Below, in pieces: positions 10,183 through 18,785 of a stretch of 64,000 bases of DNA. Numbering within the stretch: the first letter of the stretch is position 1; every line of letters starts with the position of its first letter. The DNA comes from Verrucomicrobiota bacterium. Its GTDB lineage: Bacteria; Verrucomicrobiota; Kiritimatiellia; SS1-B-03-39; UBA6053. The notes under the pieces are model-generated. The model did no database searches and was not told the origin of the DNA. It saw only the letters and a program-made list of their open reading frames with translations. The stretch lies in contig JAFIGD010000003.1 in the NCBI GenBank assembly GCA_020831625.1, positions 1 to 64,000 on the forward strand. Reading direction: 5' to 3'. The position numbers and the translations under genes were made by a program.

Positions 10183-10649
10183 GAACGTATAAACTAACCA
10201 TTGAAAAGAAACCGTACGAGATTGAGGTGAAAGCCTTCAATCTGAAAGAAGCCACTCTGGAAATTGACGGAAAGGTGATGATCGTCAAGGTTGACGAAAT
10301 CCTTTCCCAGCCGAACTCATTGCAGGAGCCTGTCGCCAGGGCGGAAGGCAAAAAGGCTGAGAAACCCAAAGCGGCCGCGGCCTCGAAGCCCGCTCCGGCG
10401 CGTCCCGCGAACGCGCCCGCTCCGGCGGCGTCCGGCGGCACGGCGGTGAAGGCCCCGATTCCGGGCGCGATTCTGACCATGGATGTGTCGGAAGGCGATA
10501 CGGTGGAGGTCGGTCAGTTGCTGTTGAAGATGGAGGCCATGAAAATGGAGAACCAGATCAAAGCCAATCATGCCGGCAAGGTCGTACAGATTCTGGTCAA
10601 GCCCGGCGACGCGGTCGCCCAGGGTCAGGACCTCGTGATTATTGAATAA
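10179..10649 (+). CDS. mmdC: biotin carboxyl carrier subunit of methylmalonyl-CoA decarboxylase
   Basis: 156 aa. A short N-terminal domain (residues 1-45) is followed by an Ala/Pro/Lys linker (about 50-85) and a biotinyl domain with EAMKMENQ (about residue 122), whose first Lys after Met carries biotin. It shuttles the carboxyl group from MmdA to the membrane decarboxylase MmdB. The Ala/Pro linker is typical of swinging-arm carriers in Na+ decarboxylases. It overlaps the preceding gene by 4 bp. Confidence 0.93.
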   Translation: MRTYKLTIEKKPYEIEVKAFNLKEATLEIDGKVMIVKVDEILSQPNSLQEPVARAEGKKAEKPKAAAASKPAPARPANAPAPAASGGTAVKAPIPGAILTMDVSEGDTVEVGQLLLKMEAMKMENQIKANHAGKVVQILVKPGDAVAQGQDLVIIE

Positions 10650-10687
10650 GCAACCCCCCGCCGGCTGTGCCGGATGGAGAAACACCT

Positions 10688-11815
10688 ATGGACTCCTTTT
10701 TAACCCTTTTCCGCATGACGGGCATCTCCGAGATGACCGGCCCGAATTTCTTTATGATTCTGGTCGGGGTTCTTCTGGTCTGGCTTGCGGTCGGAAAACG
10801 TTTTGAACCTCTGCTGCTCCTGCCGATCGGTTTCGGAATTCTGGTGGGCAACATTCCCAGTATCAAAAATATCGATATCGGGGTGTATGATTCCAACAGC
10901 GTCATGAATTTGATTTACAGCGGGGTGACCGCCGGTCTGTTCCCGCCGCTGATGTTTCTGGGTTTGGGGGCGATGACTGATTTCTCCGGTCTGCTTTCCA
11001 ATCCGAAACTGGCCCTGCTGGGCATTGCGGCTCAGGTCGGAATTCTTTTCAGTTTTCTGGGGGCGATGTGGATAGGGAATTTCACGCAGACTGCGGATGC
11101 GGGTGCAATCGCGATTGCCGGGGCCGCGGACGGTTTGTCGGCGACCTTCCTGGCCTCGAAAATCTCGCTGGATCTGGTGCCGCCGATCGCGGTGGCGGCG
11201 TTCACGGCGATGGCCCTTCTGCGGGTCATTCAGCCGCCGGTGATGCAACTGCTCACAACCTCGAAGGAGCGCAAAATCCGGATGAAAGCTCCGCGCATGG
11301 TGAGCAAAGCCGAGCGGATTGTGTTTCCGGTGGTGGCGTTTTTGATCACGGCGGCGATCGCGCCGGCGGCGGTGGCGCTGCTGGGGATGTTCTTCTTTGG
11401 CAATCTGTTGAAAGAAAGCTGTGTCACCGAAAAGCTGGCCAACACCGCGCGGAACGCGATGATGGACACGGTGACAATTTTGCTGGGTTTCGCGGTGGGG
11501 GTCTCCACCGATGTCAGCCGGTTTCAGAGCAGCTATCTGCTGATTTTTGTGCTGACGTATGTGTCGGTGATCGTGGCCACGGCGGCGGGGATTCTCTGCG
11601 CCAAGCTGATGAACGCGGTGTGTAAAGACAAGGTCAACCCGCTGATCGGCGCGGCCGGTCTGGGAGCGATGCCCTACGCGGCGCACGTGGCCCACAACGT
11701 CGGACAAAAAGAAGACCCGCAGAACTTCCTGCTCATGCACGCCATGGCGCCCAACATCGCCGGCCTCATCGGCTCCGCAGTCGCCGCGGGTCTGATTTGG
11801 GCGGTGGTGGTTTGA
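10688..11815 (+). CDS. mmdB: Na+-pumping methylmalonyl-CoA decarboxylase beta subunit (OadB family)
   Basis: 375 aa from the ATG at 10688, which follows GGATGGAGAAACACC. An in-frame GTG at 10667 is less likely. A highly hydrophobic polytopic membrane protein with OadB-family signatures, including AAQVGILFSFLGAMW, AIAGAADGLSATF and FFGNLLKESCVTEKL, the last in the Na+-binding region. It decarboxylates carboxybiotin and couples this to sodium export. It is the last gene of the operon; the ~500-base repeat region follows. Confidence 0.93.
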   Translation: MDSFLTLFRMTGISEMTGPNFFMILVGVLLVWLAVGKRFEPLLLLPIGFGILVGNIPSIKNIDIGVYDSNSVMNLIYSGVTAGLFPPLMFLGLGAMTDFSGLLSNPKLALLGIAAQVGILFSFLGAMWIGNFTQTADAGAIAIAGAADGLSATFLASKISLDLVPPIAVAAFTAMALLRVIQPPVMQLLTTSKERKIRMKAPRMVSKAERIVFPVVAFLITAAIAPAAVALLGMFFFGNLLKESCVTEKLANTARNAMMDTVTILLGFAVGVSTDVSRFQSSYLLIFVLTYVSVIVATAAGILCAKLMNAVCKDKVNPLIGAAGLGAMPYAAHVAHNVGQKEDPQNFLLMHAMAPNIAGLIGSAVAAGLIWAVVV

Positions 11816-11850
11816 CGTTTTGCTACGGCATTATGTGGTCCCGGAGCTAT

Positions 11851-12239
11851 GACAAGCTGTGACACGGAGCTGTGACAACCCTGGGCGCATCTCGCAATTG
11901 GTGAAAGGTAACTGCGGGCTCGGGCTTGCCCCGGGTTCGCGGAACATCTCATTCCAGGATCGCTCCCCCGCAAGTATAAGAAAGGAATGGGCTTGTCCCG
12001 TTCCGCGCAGTCCTCTCATAAACACCGGAATAAAGTGGCTGCGCGATACGGGGCAAGCCAGCATCTTGCTTTTTTCGTTTTATCCTCATCCTGGAATGAG
12101 ATGTATTCTCTCCACGGGACAAGCCCGTGGCGCGATATTGCGTGCACCAAATGTGAGATGCGCCCGACAACCCTATGACAAATGCTATGCAGAAACGTGC
12201 GACAACTTCGCGACAACGTTTGCGACAAACTTGTGACAT
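11851..12239. repeat. helically phased GACAA direct repeats flanking a palindromic element
   Basis: GACAA words occur at 11851, 11874, 12166, 12177, 12201, 12212 and 12224, with near copies GACAC at 11861 and GACAT at 12235. The right-hand group has spacings of 11, 24, 11, 12 and 11 bases, close to one or two helical turns. The left-hand group lies just outside the left palindrome arm. Direct repeats with this phasing could bind a protein cooperatively, or could be part of a mobile repeat unit. Confidence 0.4.
11883..12165. repeat. nested inverted-repeat (REP/MITE-like) element after mmdB
   Basis: An outer pair of 78-base imperfect arms (11883-11960 and 12088-12165) is inverted: both contain GGGCGCATCTC, GGGCTTG(C/T)CCC and CATCTCATTCCAGGAT when read in the same direction. 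Inside lies a second inverted pair around GGGCTTGTCCCGTTCCGCGCAG (near 11989-12011) and CTGCGCGATACGGGGCAAGCC (near 12039-12059). The core GGGCTTG(T/C)CCC hairpin therefore occurs four times in about 280 bases. No transposase lies inside. The ~500-base stretch holds no gene. Confidence 0.65.
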
Positions 12240-12317
12240 TTCGATGGGGTGAGCGTGACCAGGAGTCCGGGATTTCCGGACAACTCAAACATCAAGTGTT
12301 TAATTTGAAAGGAAGGA

Positions 12318-13970
12318 TCAATTTCCTGATGCGGGCACAATCGGGAAGGTGATGCGGAAGGCGGCGCCCTGGTTGGTCTGGATGTCGAGGGTGCCGTTAA
12401 GCTGGCGGCTGAAGTCGTCTATGAGTTGCAGGCCCAGGGAGGTTTTGCGGCGTTGCTGAAAATCGGGCGGCAGGCCTTTGCCGTTGTCGATGACCTCCAG
12501 AACGAGAGTTGCTTTATCTTTCGATGAAAGGCGCACCTGGATTTGTCCGGGTTTATCCGGGGAAAAGGCGTGTTTGCAGGCGTTGCTGAGGAGTTCGTTG
12601 AGGAGGAGTCCGCAGGGAATGGCCTGCTCGATATTCAGCTCGACGGGTGCGATTTCGAGGTTTGGCTGCACCCGGGTGTGGCGGTCGGACATGGTGTTGA
12701 GAATCTGCCGGGAAAGTTTGTTGAAATAAACGTTCATGTTGATGCTGGTGAGCGAATCGGATTGATAAACCGTTTCATGCAACAGTGACATGGACCGGAC
12801 CCGGCGCTGCATGTCCAGAACGACCTCCCGGGTTTCGGGATCCGTCAGCCGCGCGGCCTCAAGGCGCAGCAGACTGGTGATGATTTGCAAATTGTTTTTG
12901 ACGCGGTGGTGAACCTCTTTGATCAGCGTGTTTTTTTCGGCGAGGGACTGTTGAAGATCCTCGCTGAGGACTCGAAAGCGTTGTTCACTTTCTTGAAGAT
13001 CCGCCTCCTGCTGAAGCCGTTTGGTGACGTTGCGGGACACGCCGATGATCCGAAGGGGCGCGCCTTTCGCATCACACTGCACGGAGAGGGAAATCTCAGA
13101 CCAAATAAAGGAGCCGTCTTTGCAGCGTTCCTGAACCAGCCGGGTTTTGAAGGAATCAGAAGCGTTGGGGTCAGTCAGAATGTGCAGATCGTTTTCCAGC
13201 CACTTGGTCACATTCTGATACGATTCGGGGGACAGGGTTTCCGCGAGGGAGCGGGTCATGGCTTCTTCGGGGGTGTATCCGGTGTGATGCTCATTCGAGG
13301 GGCTGATATAGCTGAATCTCTGCGAGGGCAGCTCGAGAATCCAGAGGACCTCCCGCATGGAGTCGGTGATGAGCCGGATTTGTTCGTTTTGGATATGCAG
13401 GGTGTTGAGGCTGTCCCTCAGGCGGTATTGGTTCACGAGCACTTTGCCGCTGAGCATTGTCGCAAGCGGATAAATGAGTAGAAAAGTGGGCGCGACTTGA
13501 GCTACATACACCTTAGGAAGGTTCATCCATAAAATAACCACCACCAAAACGTGCACACAAAAACCGAAGAGAAGCAGGTTGGCACTTTTCGGCAGTCCTT
13601 TTGAAAGCGGTCTCCGGAAGTGGACGAGGAGGCCGGCTGCGGATGCGGCAACCACAGTGAAAATGCCGGGCACTGCGCCGATGCCGCCCAGATTCCAACG
13701 ATAGAAGACGGCCAAAAGCGCCGAGAGGCACGCGGTGAGGGGGCCGAAGAACCAACCGCCCAAACTCAAAACGACCGTTCGTGCGTCAAAAATGAATCCT
13801 TCCTCCACGCTTACCGGGTGCATCATGGCAAATATGGCGGTCAGGCCGAAAAGCAGGCCCTGTATGAGATCATGAAGAAAGCGTTTTTTGGCATAGCATT
13901 CCAAAACGAGGGCGGAAATCACGCTGATGGAAACCAGAATGGCGACGTTGAGGAGGAACTGGGTGATCAT
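12318..13970 (-). CDS. sensor histidine kinase, 5TMR-LYT/PAS/HisKA_2/HATPase
   Basis: 550 aa. The N-terminal about 180 residues form several membrane helices with the LytS-type pattern (QGLLFGLTAIFAMMHPV...; SLGGWFFGPLTACLSALLA). A PAS domain follows (about 200-325, VLWILELPSQRFSYISPS). HHRVKNNLQIITSLL (about residue 357) gives the phospho-accepting His of the HisKA_2 class, and an ATPase domain shows the N box LLNELLSNACKHAF and G box EVIDNGKGLP. The ligand is unknown. No response regulator lies next to it, so it is an orphan kinase. Confidence 0.9.
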   Translation of the reverse strand: MITQFLLNVAILVSISVISALVLECYAKKRFLHDLIQGLLFGLTAIFAMMHPVSVEEGFIFDARTVVLSLGGWFFGPLTACLSALLAVFYRWNLGGIGAVPGIFTVVAASAAGLLVHFRRPLSKGLPKSANLLLFGFCVHVLVVVILWMNLPKVYVAQVAPTFLLIYPLATMLSGKVLVNQYRLRDSLNTLHIQNEQIRLITDSMREVLWILELPSQRFSYISPSNEHHTGYTPEEAMTRSLAETLSPESYQNVTKWLENDLHILTDPNASDSFKTRLVQERCKDGSFIWSEISLSVQCDAKGAPLRIIGVSRNVTKRLQQEADLQESEQRFRVLSEDLQQSLAEKNTLIKEVHHRVKNNLQIITSLLRLEAARLTDPETREVVLDMQRRVRSMSLLHETVYQSDSLTSINMNVYFNKLSRQILNTMSDRHTRVQPNLEIAPVELNIEQAIPCGLLLNELLSNACKHAFSPDKPGQIQVRLSSKDKATLVLEVIDNGKGLPPDFQQRRKTSLGLQLIDDFSRQLNGTLDIQTNQGAAFRITFPIVPASGN

Positions 13971-14085
13971 CTTGCCGGGAGTGTGCGCTGTTTGGGATCA
14001 AACATCAAGAAAAGCTTCTTTGCATTTTACCTGAACGCGGGGGCGTGGTATGGAACGGATTCACCCTCAACCCGAACGACTCCTT

Positions 14086-15306
14086 ATGAAAATCAGAGCT
14101 TTTTCTCCCTTGCGTCCCCCGAATGATCTCGCCGATGTGGTGGCCTCTCCGCCTTACGATGTGATCGATTCGCTGGAGGCCCGGCGTCTGGCCATGGGGA
14201 ATCCCAAGTCGTTTTTACATATTAATAAGCCGGAGATCGATTTGCCGGAGACGGCGTCACTGTATGACGATGCGGTGTACGGGAAGGCGAAAGAGAATTT
14301 TGAGCGGTTTCAGCAGATGGGATGGCTGCGGCGGGAGAGCCGGCCGGGGGTGTATCTGTACCGTCAGTCGTATCAGGAGCATTCCCAGACCGGGGTGGTG
14401 GCGGTCTGTCATACAGAAGAGTATGACCGGGATGTGATTAAGAAACACGAAAAGACCCTGAAGAAAAAAGAGGACGACCGGACGCGGCATGTGAAGACGC
14501 TGCGGGCAAACGCGGGGCCGGTGTTTCTGATGGTGCGGGCGCAGCCAGAATTAAAGACTCTGATGGCCGAGGTGGAGTCGACCGCGCCGGATGTGGATTT
14601 TGTGAGTGACGACGGGGTGCGGCACACGGTGTGGACGGCGCCGGATCCGGACCGGCTGTGCGAGTTGTTCGGGGCGATTCCGGTGGCGTATGTGGCGGAC
14701 GGGCATCACCGATCGGCGAGCGCGGCGCGCTGTTCGCGGGATTGCGCGCTGGCGAATCCCTCGCACACGGGGGAGGAGGATTACAACTGGTTTTTGTCGG
14801 TGCTGTTCCCGGAAGACGCCCTGCAGGTGTTGCCGTACAACCGCCTGGTGAAGGGGCTGGGCGGGCACACCCCGGAACGCCTGGTCGAGGCGGCGCGCGC
14901 AGCGGGATTCGCGGTGAAGCCGGTCGAAGACGGAATCCCCGGAGCCCCCGGCGACATCCGGATGCTGGTGGCGGGGCAGTGGTATCAGCTGATGTTCCCG
15001 GTGACGACGGACGCGGATCCGGTGGAATCGCTGGATGTGAGCATTTTGCAGACTCACCTGCTCGGGCCGGTGCTCGGCATTGAAGACCCGCGCACCGATT
15101 CGCGGATTCGGTTCAAGGGCGGGTATGACTGCGTGAATCTGCTGGAGCAACAGGTGCGCAACGGTCAGGCCGATGTGGCCTTTTCACTCTATCCGACCCG
15201 GACCGAGGATATCATGGCGGTGGCGGACGCGGGCCTGATTATGCCGCCGAAGAGCACCTGGTTTGAACCCAAGCTCCGCAGCGGCCTGTTTGTCCACACG
15301 TTTTAA
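14086..15306 (+). CDS. DUF1015 family protein
   Basis: 406 aa from the ATG at 14086 (MKIRAFSPLRPPNDLADVVA), which matches the conserved start of the family; a Met 12 codons upstream is in frame but not conserved. Family landmarks include SPPYDVIDSLEARRL near the N-terminus, a YVADGHHRSASAARC segment (about residue 205) and a C-terminal IKFKGGYD-like region (RIRFKGGYDCVNLLE). DUF1015 proteins are widespread, cytoplasmic and of unknown function, often near serine or tartrate metabolism genes. It is divergent from the histidine kinase. Confidence 0.85.
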   Translation: MKIRAFSPLRPPNDLADVVASPPYDVIDSLEARRLAMGNPKSFLHINKPEIDLPETASLYDDAVYGKAKENFERFQQMGWLRRESRPGVYLYRQSYQEHSQTGVVAVCHTEEYDRDVIKKHEKTLKKKEDDRTRHVKTLRANAGPVFLMVRAQPELKTLMAEVESTAPDVDFVSDDGVRHTVWTAPDPDRLCELFGAIPVAYVADGHHRSASAARCSRDCALANPSHTGEEDYNWFLSVLFPEDALQVLPYNRLVKGLGGHTPERLVEAARAAGFAVKPVEDGIPGAPGDIRMLVAGQWYQLMFPVTTDADPVESLDVSILQTHLLGPVLGIEDPRTDSRIRFKGGYDCVNLLEQQVRNGQADVAFSLYPTRTEDIMAVADAGLIMPPKSTWFEPKLRSGLFVHTF

Positions 15307-15333
15307 ACGGTGGCGAACCGGGGGCAACTCTTC

Positions 15334-15759
15334 TTAGAGAGGCCAGTCCTGAAGAATCCGGGCGGTCTCCTCCGCGTGACCGCTTTCATCGGCGACCATG
15401 TCCTCGAGACGGACCGCCAGGCCTTTGTCGCCCAGTTCGTCCGCTTCTCTGGCTCGTTGGGTGTAGTCTGCGACCGCCTGTTTTTCCGCGGTAAGCACCG
15501 CTTCAATCATCTCCTTGTTCGTTCCGGCGGGCGGGACCGGACGGGCCCGGGTTGTGGGCTCGCCGCCGAGGGCGACAATCTTGTTCGCCAAAAACTGCGC
15601 ATGGCCCAGTTCATCCGTCACTTCCGCCAGGAAAAACTGGGAAAGCTGGGGCCGGTAGGGGCCGTTCGCTTTGGCCGCATACACGGTGTATTGGGTTATG
15701 GCGGACAATTCGCCCGCCAAGTCTTCGTTCAAATGGTCAATCAGTGTTTTTTTATCCAT
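15334..15759 (-). CDS. ferritin-like (bacterioferritin/DPS-type) diiron protein
   Basis: 141 aa from the ATG at 15759 (MDKKTLIDHLNEDLAGELSA). A four-helix bundle is expected, with metal-ligand patterns EDLAGELSAITQY, EVTDELGHAQFL, AEKQAVADYTQR and ADESGHAEE, i.e. paired Glu and ExxH ligands typical of ferritin-like diiron centres. A role in iron storage or oxidative-stress protection is likely. It follows the SMUG1 gene at 23 bases and may be co-transcribed with it. Confidence 0.85.
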   Translation of the reverse strand: MDKKTLIDHLNEDLAGELSAITQYTVYAAKANGPYRPQLSQFFLAEVTDELGHAQFLANKIVALGGEPTTRARPVPPAGTNKEMIEAVLTAEKQAVADYTQRAREADELGDKGLAVRLEDMVADESGHAEETARILQDWPL

Positions 15760-15782
15760 AACAATGTAATTGTAACACAGCT

Positions 15783-16496
15783 TCAGGTATCCGCAATCGG
15801 AAACACACCGGAATCCTGAAGCTGCTTTAAGACCGTTCCGGCCCAGTCGCGGTTGGCGGCGGGGCTGGCGGGGCTTGGGTGGAGAATCCGGACGACCTCG
15901 CGCCCGGGACAGGCCACCCTGAGTTTGGATTCGGCGTAGGCTCCGATCCCGACCAGGTGGCGGGGGGAAAGCAGTTCGATCATCCGGACGAGGTGGCGGG
16001 TGCAGAGATCCTCGAGGGCCTTGCGCTCCGCGGACGGTAGTTTGTCGGGGGTGAGATTGGCGCCGGTTTCGCTCATGAAGACGAGCGGACAATAGTTGTG
16101 CACGGTGCAGGCGGCGAAAAAGCGGTCGGCGGTTTGGAAGGTTTCGCGGAAAAAGTCCCAGAGGCGGCGGCCGCTGACTTCGGAGCGAGCGCAGTCGAAG
16201 CCGGTTATGGGGCGTTTGGGGTGTTCGCGGGGCGGTTTGCCGACGGGAGCCTGAATGCCCAGCCAGTCGCGGACGCGGGAGACTTCGCCGAAAGGCACGC
16301 CGGTTTGCGCCATGCCCCAGGGGCCGGGGTTCATGCCCATGAACAGAACCTGAACCGGATGTTTTGTGCGTCCCAGATAGAGCTTGTGCGGTTCCCAGGC
16401 GTATTGAAGCGGGTTGTAGACGGCGGCGACCGGCGGCGAGAACGAAAGCGTGTTTACTTCTTCGGCAAACGCGCGGGTGATTTCAATGTGGGTCAT
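15783..16496 (-). CDS. SMUG1-type uracil-DNA glycosylase
   Basis: 237 aa. The signature GMNPGPWGMAQTGVPFG (about residue 53) contains the catalytic-loop Asn-Pro and uracil-pocket residues of the SMUG1 family, and HPSPASPAANRDW near the C-terminus matches the DNA-intercalation loop. The enzyme excises uracil and oxidised pyrimidines from DNA, initiating base-excision repair. SMUG1 is scattered in bacteria and is found in PVC members. Only 13 bases separate it from the upstream VWA gene, so it may be read from that operon. Confidence 0.92.
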   Translation of the reverse strand: MTHIEITRAFAEEVNTLSFSPPVAAVYNPLQYAWEPHKLYLGRTKHPVQVLFMGMNPGPWGMAQTGVPFGEVSRVRDWLGIQAPVGKPPREHPKRPITGFDCARSEVSGRRLWDFFRETFQTADRFFAACTVHNYCPLVFMSETGANLTPDKLPSAERKALEDLCTRHLVRMIELLSPRHLVGIGAYAESKLRVACPGREVVRILHPSPASPAANRDWAGTVLKQLQDSGVFPIADT

Positions 16497-16509
16497 CTTT
16501 TCAAAAGTG

Positions 16510-17511
16510 TCAGTGATTCAGGCCGACAAAGGTGCCGCCGTGACGGTGGGCGATTTCGCGCATGAGGGTGGCGAAGCGGTAGCCGGTGTTGTTGGGGTGA
16601 AGGTTGCCGCGGATGACGACGGGGAAGCCGATGGTGTGGATTCGCGCGCGGAGGGTTCCGTCGGGATTGGTGTTGAGGCGTTCGACGGTGTTGAGAATGG
16701 CGGTCATGTTGCCGGGGCCGAATTCATCGCCGAGGACGTAAATACTCAATTTGGTTTCGGCGGAGGCGTGGCGGCGGAGGGCCTCCTGGATGCCTTCGAC
16801 GGGGGAGCTATTGCTGAAGGGCCACCAGGTGCGGAGGACGTTGATGAGGGCGCGGCGGCGGGCGGGGGTGTCGGGAATCCATTGGCCCGCGTACTGGGGG
16901 AACATGTACTGGCCCATATCGTTCATGACCTGCAGGCCTTTGAGGTCGGGGTGGGCATCGAGAATCTCCTCCATTTGGCGGAGCATTTGCTGCCAGGCGC
17001 CGTGGACCATGCTGCCGGAGGTGTCGATGACGAAGATCACGTATTCGCTGTCGACCGGAACCCCGGCGATGGGGGAGCCGGGCGGGCGGGGTTCGTTGTA
17101 TTGCGCGAGGAGACGGCGCATTTCGTCGGTGAGGGTCTGGCGGGCGGCGGCGAGCTGGTCGGCGATGGTGTTTTGCACCTGCGCCATGTCCTGACTGGCG
17201 GCGAACTCGCCCCGGATTTCGGAAAGATCCCCCCGGAGGCGGGCGAGGTTTTCCTCCTCCTCGCTGAGCTGACGGCGTTTGCCGGGGAGGTCGCGGTTGA
17301 GACGGGTGACTTCGCCCTGGAGTTCGAATTTCTGTTCCTGAAGGTCGCGGAGAAGGCCGGAGAGGTCCTCGCGGGTGGCTTCAATGACGGCGGGTTCTGC
17401 GGCTTTGCTGAGGACGAACAGCAGGATGATCGCCCCGAATCCACAACAGATGCTGTCGAGGAAGCTCAGGTTGAAAACATCGAATTCACGGGATTTTTTT
17501 CGACGGCGCAT
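16510..17511 (-). CDS. membrane-anchored VWA-domain protein with coiled coil
   Basis: 333 aa. A basic start (MRRRKKSREFDVFNLSFLDS) precedes one membrane helix (about 17-36, ICCGFGAIILLFVL), an ExbD/TolR-like topology. A coiled coil rich in Glu/Arg/Leu follows (about 45-135), and then a von Willebrand A domain with MIDAS motif VIDTSGSM (about residue 155) and a downstream YVLGDEFGPGN. The VWA part is therefore predicted to be periplasmic. It is the last gene of a four-gene minus-strand unit with 3-18 base gaps. No catalytic function can be assigned; it probably forms a metal-dependent protein contact. Confidence 0.85.
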   Translation of the reverse strand: MRRRKKSREFDVFNLSFLDSICCGFGAIILLFVLSKAAEPAVIEATREDLSGLLRDLQEQKFELQGEVTRLNRDLPGKRRQLSEEEENLARLRGDLSEIRGEFAASQDMAQVQNTIADQLAAARQTLTDEMRRLLAQYNEPRPPGSPIAGVPVDSEYVIFVIDTSGSMVHGAWQQMLRQMEEILDAHPDLKGLQVMNDMGQYMFPQYAGQWIPDTPARRRALINVLRTWWPFSNSSPVEGIQEALRRHASAETKLSIYVLGDEFGPGNMTAILNTVERLNTNPDGTLRARIHTIGFPVVIRGNLHPNNTGYRFATLMREIAHRHGGTFVGLNH

Positions 17512-17525
17512 TCAGGGATTGTACC

Positions 17526-18767
17526 CTATGGATTGCCGAATTCCAGCACTTTCAGGATTTCGGGGACGATGATTTCCTCGCCGCCGCGCTGATTGGTGTG
17601 GTTGCCGTCGCGGAAATAGGTGCGGTAGGCGCCCATGCCTTTGTCCTTGAGAATTTCCGCGAAGATGGAGAAGGTGTCGATGTGGTAGACGCCGGGGCCG
17701 GACTGGTTGGCGAGGTCGACGTACATTTGCGCGTAAGCGGACTGGGGTTCGTTGGAGACCTCGCGGTCGGAACCGTCGCGGTCCGATCCGTAATTCCGTC
17801 GGCCGGAATCGAAAGACTTCGCGCCGGTCCAGAGGAAAATTTCGACATCGGGATTTTGGGCGCGGAGTTCACGAATGATTTTTTCGTGGTTGGCGCGGGA
17901 TTCGGCCACGGAGATATTGAACCGGTTTACGGCATCGCCGCCGGGAGCGAATTCGATGATGACGGCGTCGGGTTTTTCGTTGGCGACCCATTGCAGTCCG
18001 CGGCGGAAATCGCCCTCACTGTTGACGAACCGCGTGCTGTGGGCTCCGGCGCAGGTGGTGCCGCCCAGGCGGAGTTCGCCGAGGTCTCTGAGCCGCTGGG
18101 AGAGGGTTCCTGGCCAATTGGTGCGGGCACCGGAGGCGCACTGATGCCAGGGGGCGTCGATGCGGGCGTTGGGGAACTCGGCGGTGCTGTTGCCGACGAT
18201 AATCAGATAAGGCTTTTGACCGCTCTCGAGCAGGGTGAGAAAGCGGGTTTTGCCGCCGGTGCCGAAACGGAGATCCAGATAGTTGGCCGGGAGCGCCGCC
18301 GCCCATTGGTCCCACGCGTCGGCCGGTGCGGATTGGCCCTGTGAGCGGAGTTGGGCGGATTGGCCTTCGGCGAAGACCTGGAGGTTTTCGACGAGAATGG
18401 CGAGGCGTTCGGCGCGGGGGCGTTCAATGCGGTCGAGCTGTTCGGTGAGAATATCCTGATAATGGCGGACACCGGGGTTGTCGGACAGCACGGGCGGGCG
18501 GAGGGACTCGTCGTTCCGGGCCCGGTCGCGCTCCTGTGTGAGGGCTTGCAGGTTTTCACCGGAGAGGGTTTCCATGCGGCGCTCGAGGCCGGCGACGTAT
18601 TGTTGGCGGAGAGTGGCGACGGCCTCATCGCGCGCCTCGTTGAGCTGAGCCACTTCCTGATCCAGCCGGGACTGCATGGTTTCGAGCGTTTGGGCGTATC
18701 CGAAGCGTGCGCATGACAGGATGAACAGCAGGAGGAGATGGAGTGTGTATGTTGATATTATTTGCAT
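17526..18767 (-). CDS. secreted coiled-coil/SGNH-hydrolase-like protein, paralogue 1
   Basis: 413 aa. A signal peptide (residues 1-25, cleavage near FGYA-Q) is followed by a coiled coil (about 26-125, ETMQSRLDQEVAQLNEARDE) and an SGNH/GDSL-like domain. Block I reads IVGNSTAEF with the Ser. Block III reads EFAPGGDAVNRF, where the usual Asn-Asp has Gly in place of the Asn. Block V DGNHTNQRG supplies the Asp and His. It may be an esterase or deacetylase with an altered oxyanion hole, or a binding protein. It is nearly identical to the next gene upstream over the first two-thirds. Confidence 0.75.
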   Translation of the reverse strand: MQIISTYTLHLLLLFILSCARFGYAQTLETMQSRLDQEVAQLNEARDEAVATLRQQYVAGLERRMETLSGENLQALTQERDRARNDESLRPPVLSDNPGVRHYQDILTEQLDRIERPRAERLAILVENLQVFAEGQSAQLRSQGQSAPADAWDQWAAALPANYLDLRFGTGGKTRFLTLLESGQKPYLIIVGNSTAEFPNARIDAPWHQCASGARTNWPGTLSQRLRDLGELRLGGTTCAGAHSTRFVNSEGDFRRGLQWVANEKPDAVIIEFAPGGDAVNRFNISVAESRANHEKIIRELRAQNPDVEIFLWTGAKSFDSGRRNYGSDRDGSDREVSNEPQSAYAQMYVDLANQSGPGVYHIDTFSIFAEILKDKGMGAYRTYFRDGNHTNQRGGEEIIVPEILKVLEFGNP

Positions 18768-18785
18768 CGTGTAAGGAACTTTCGA

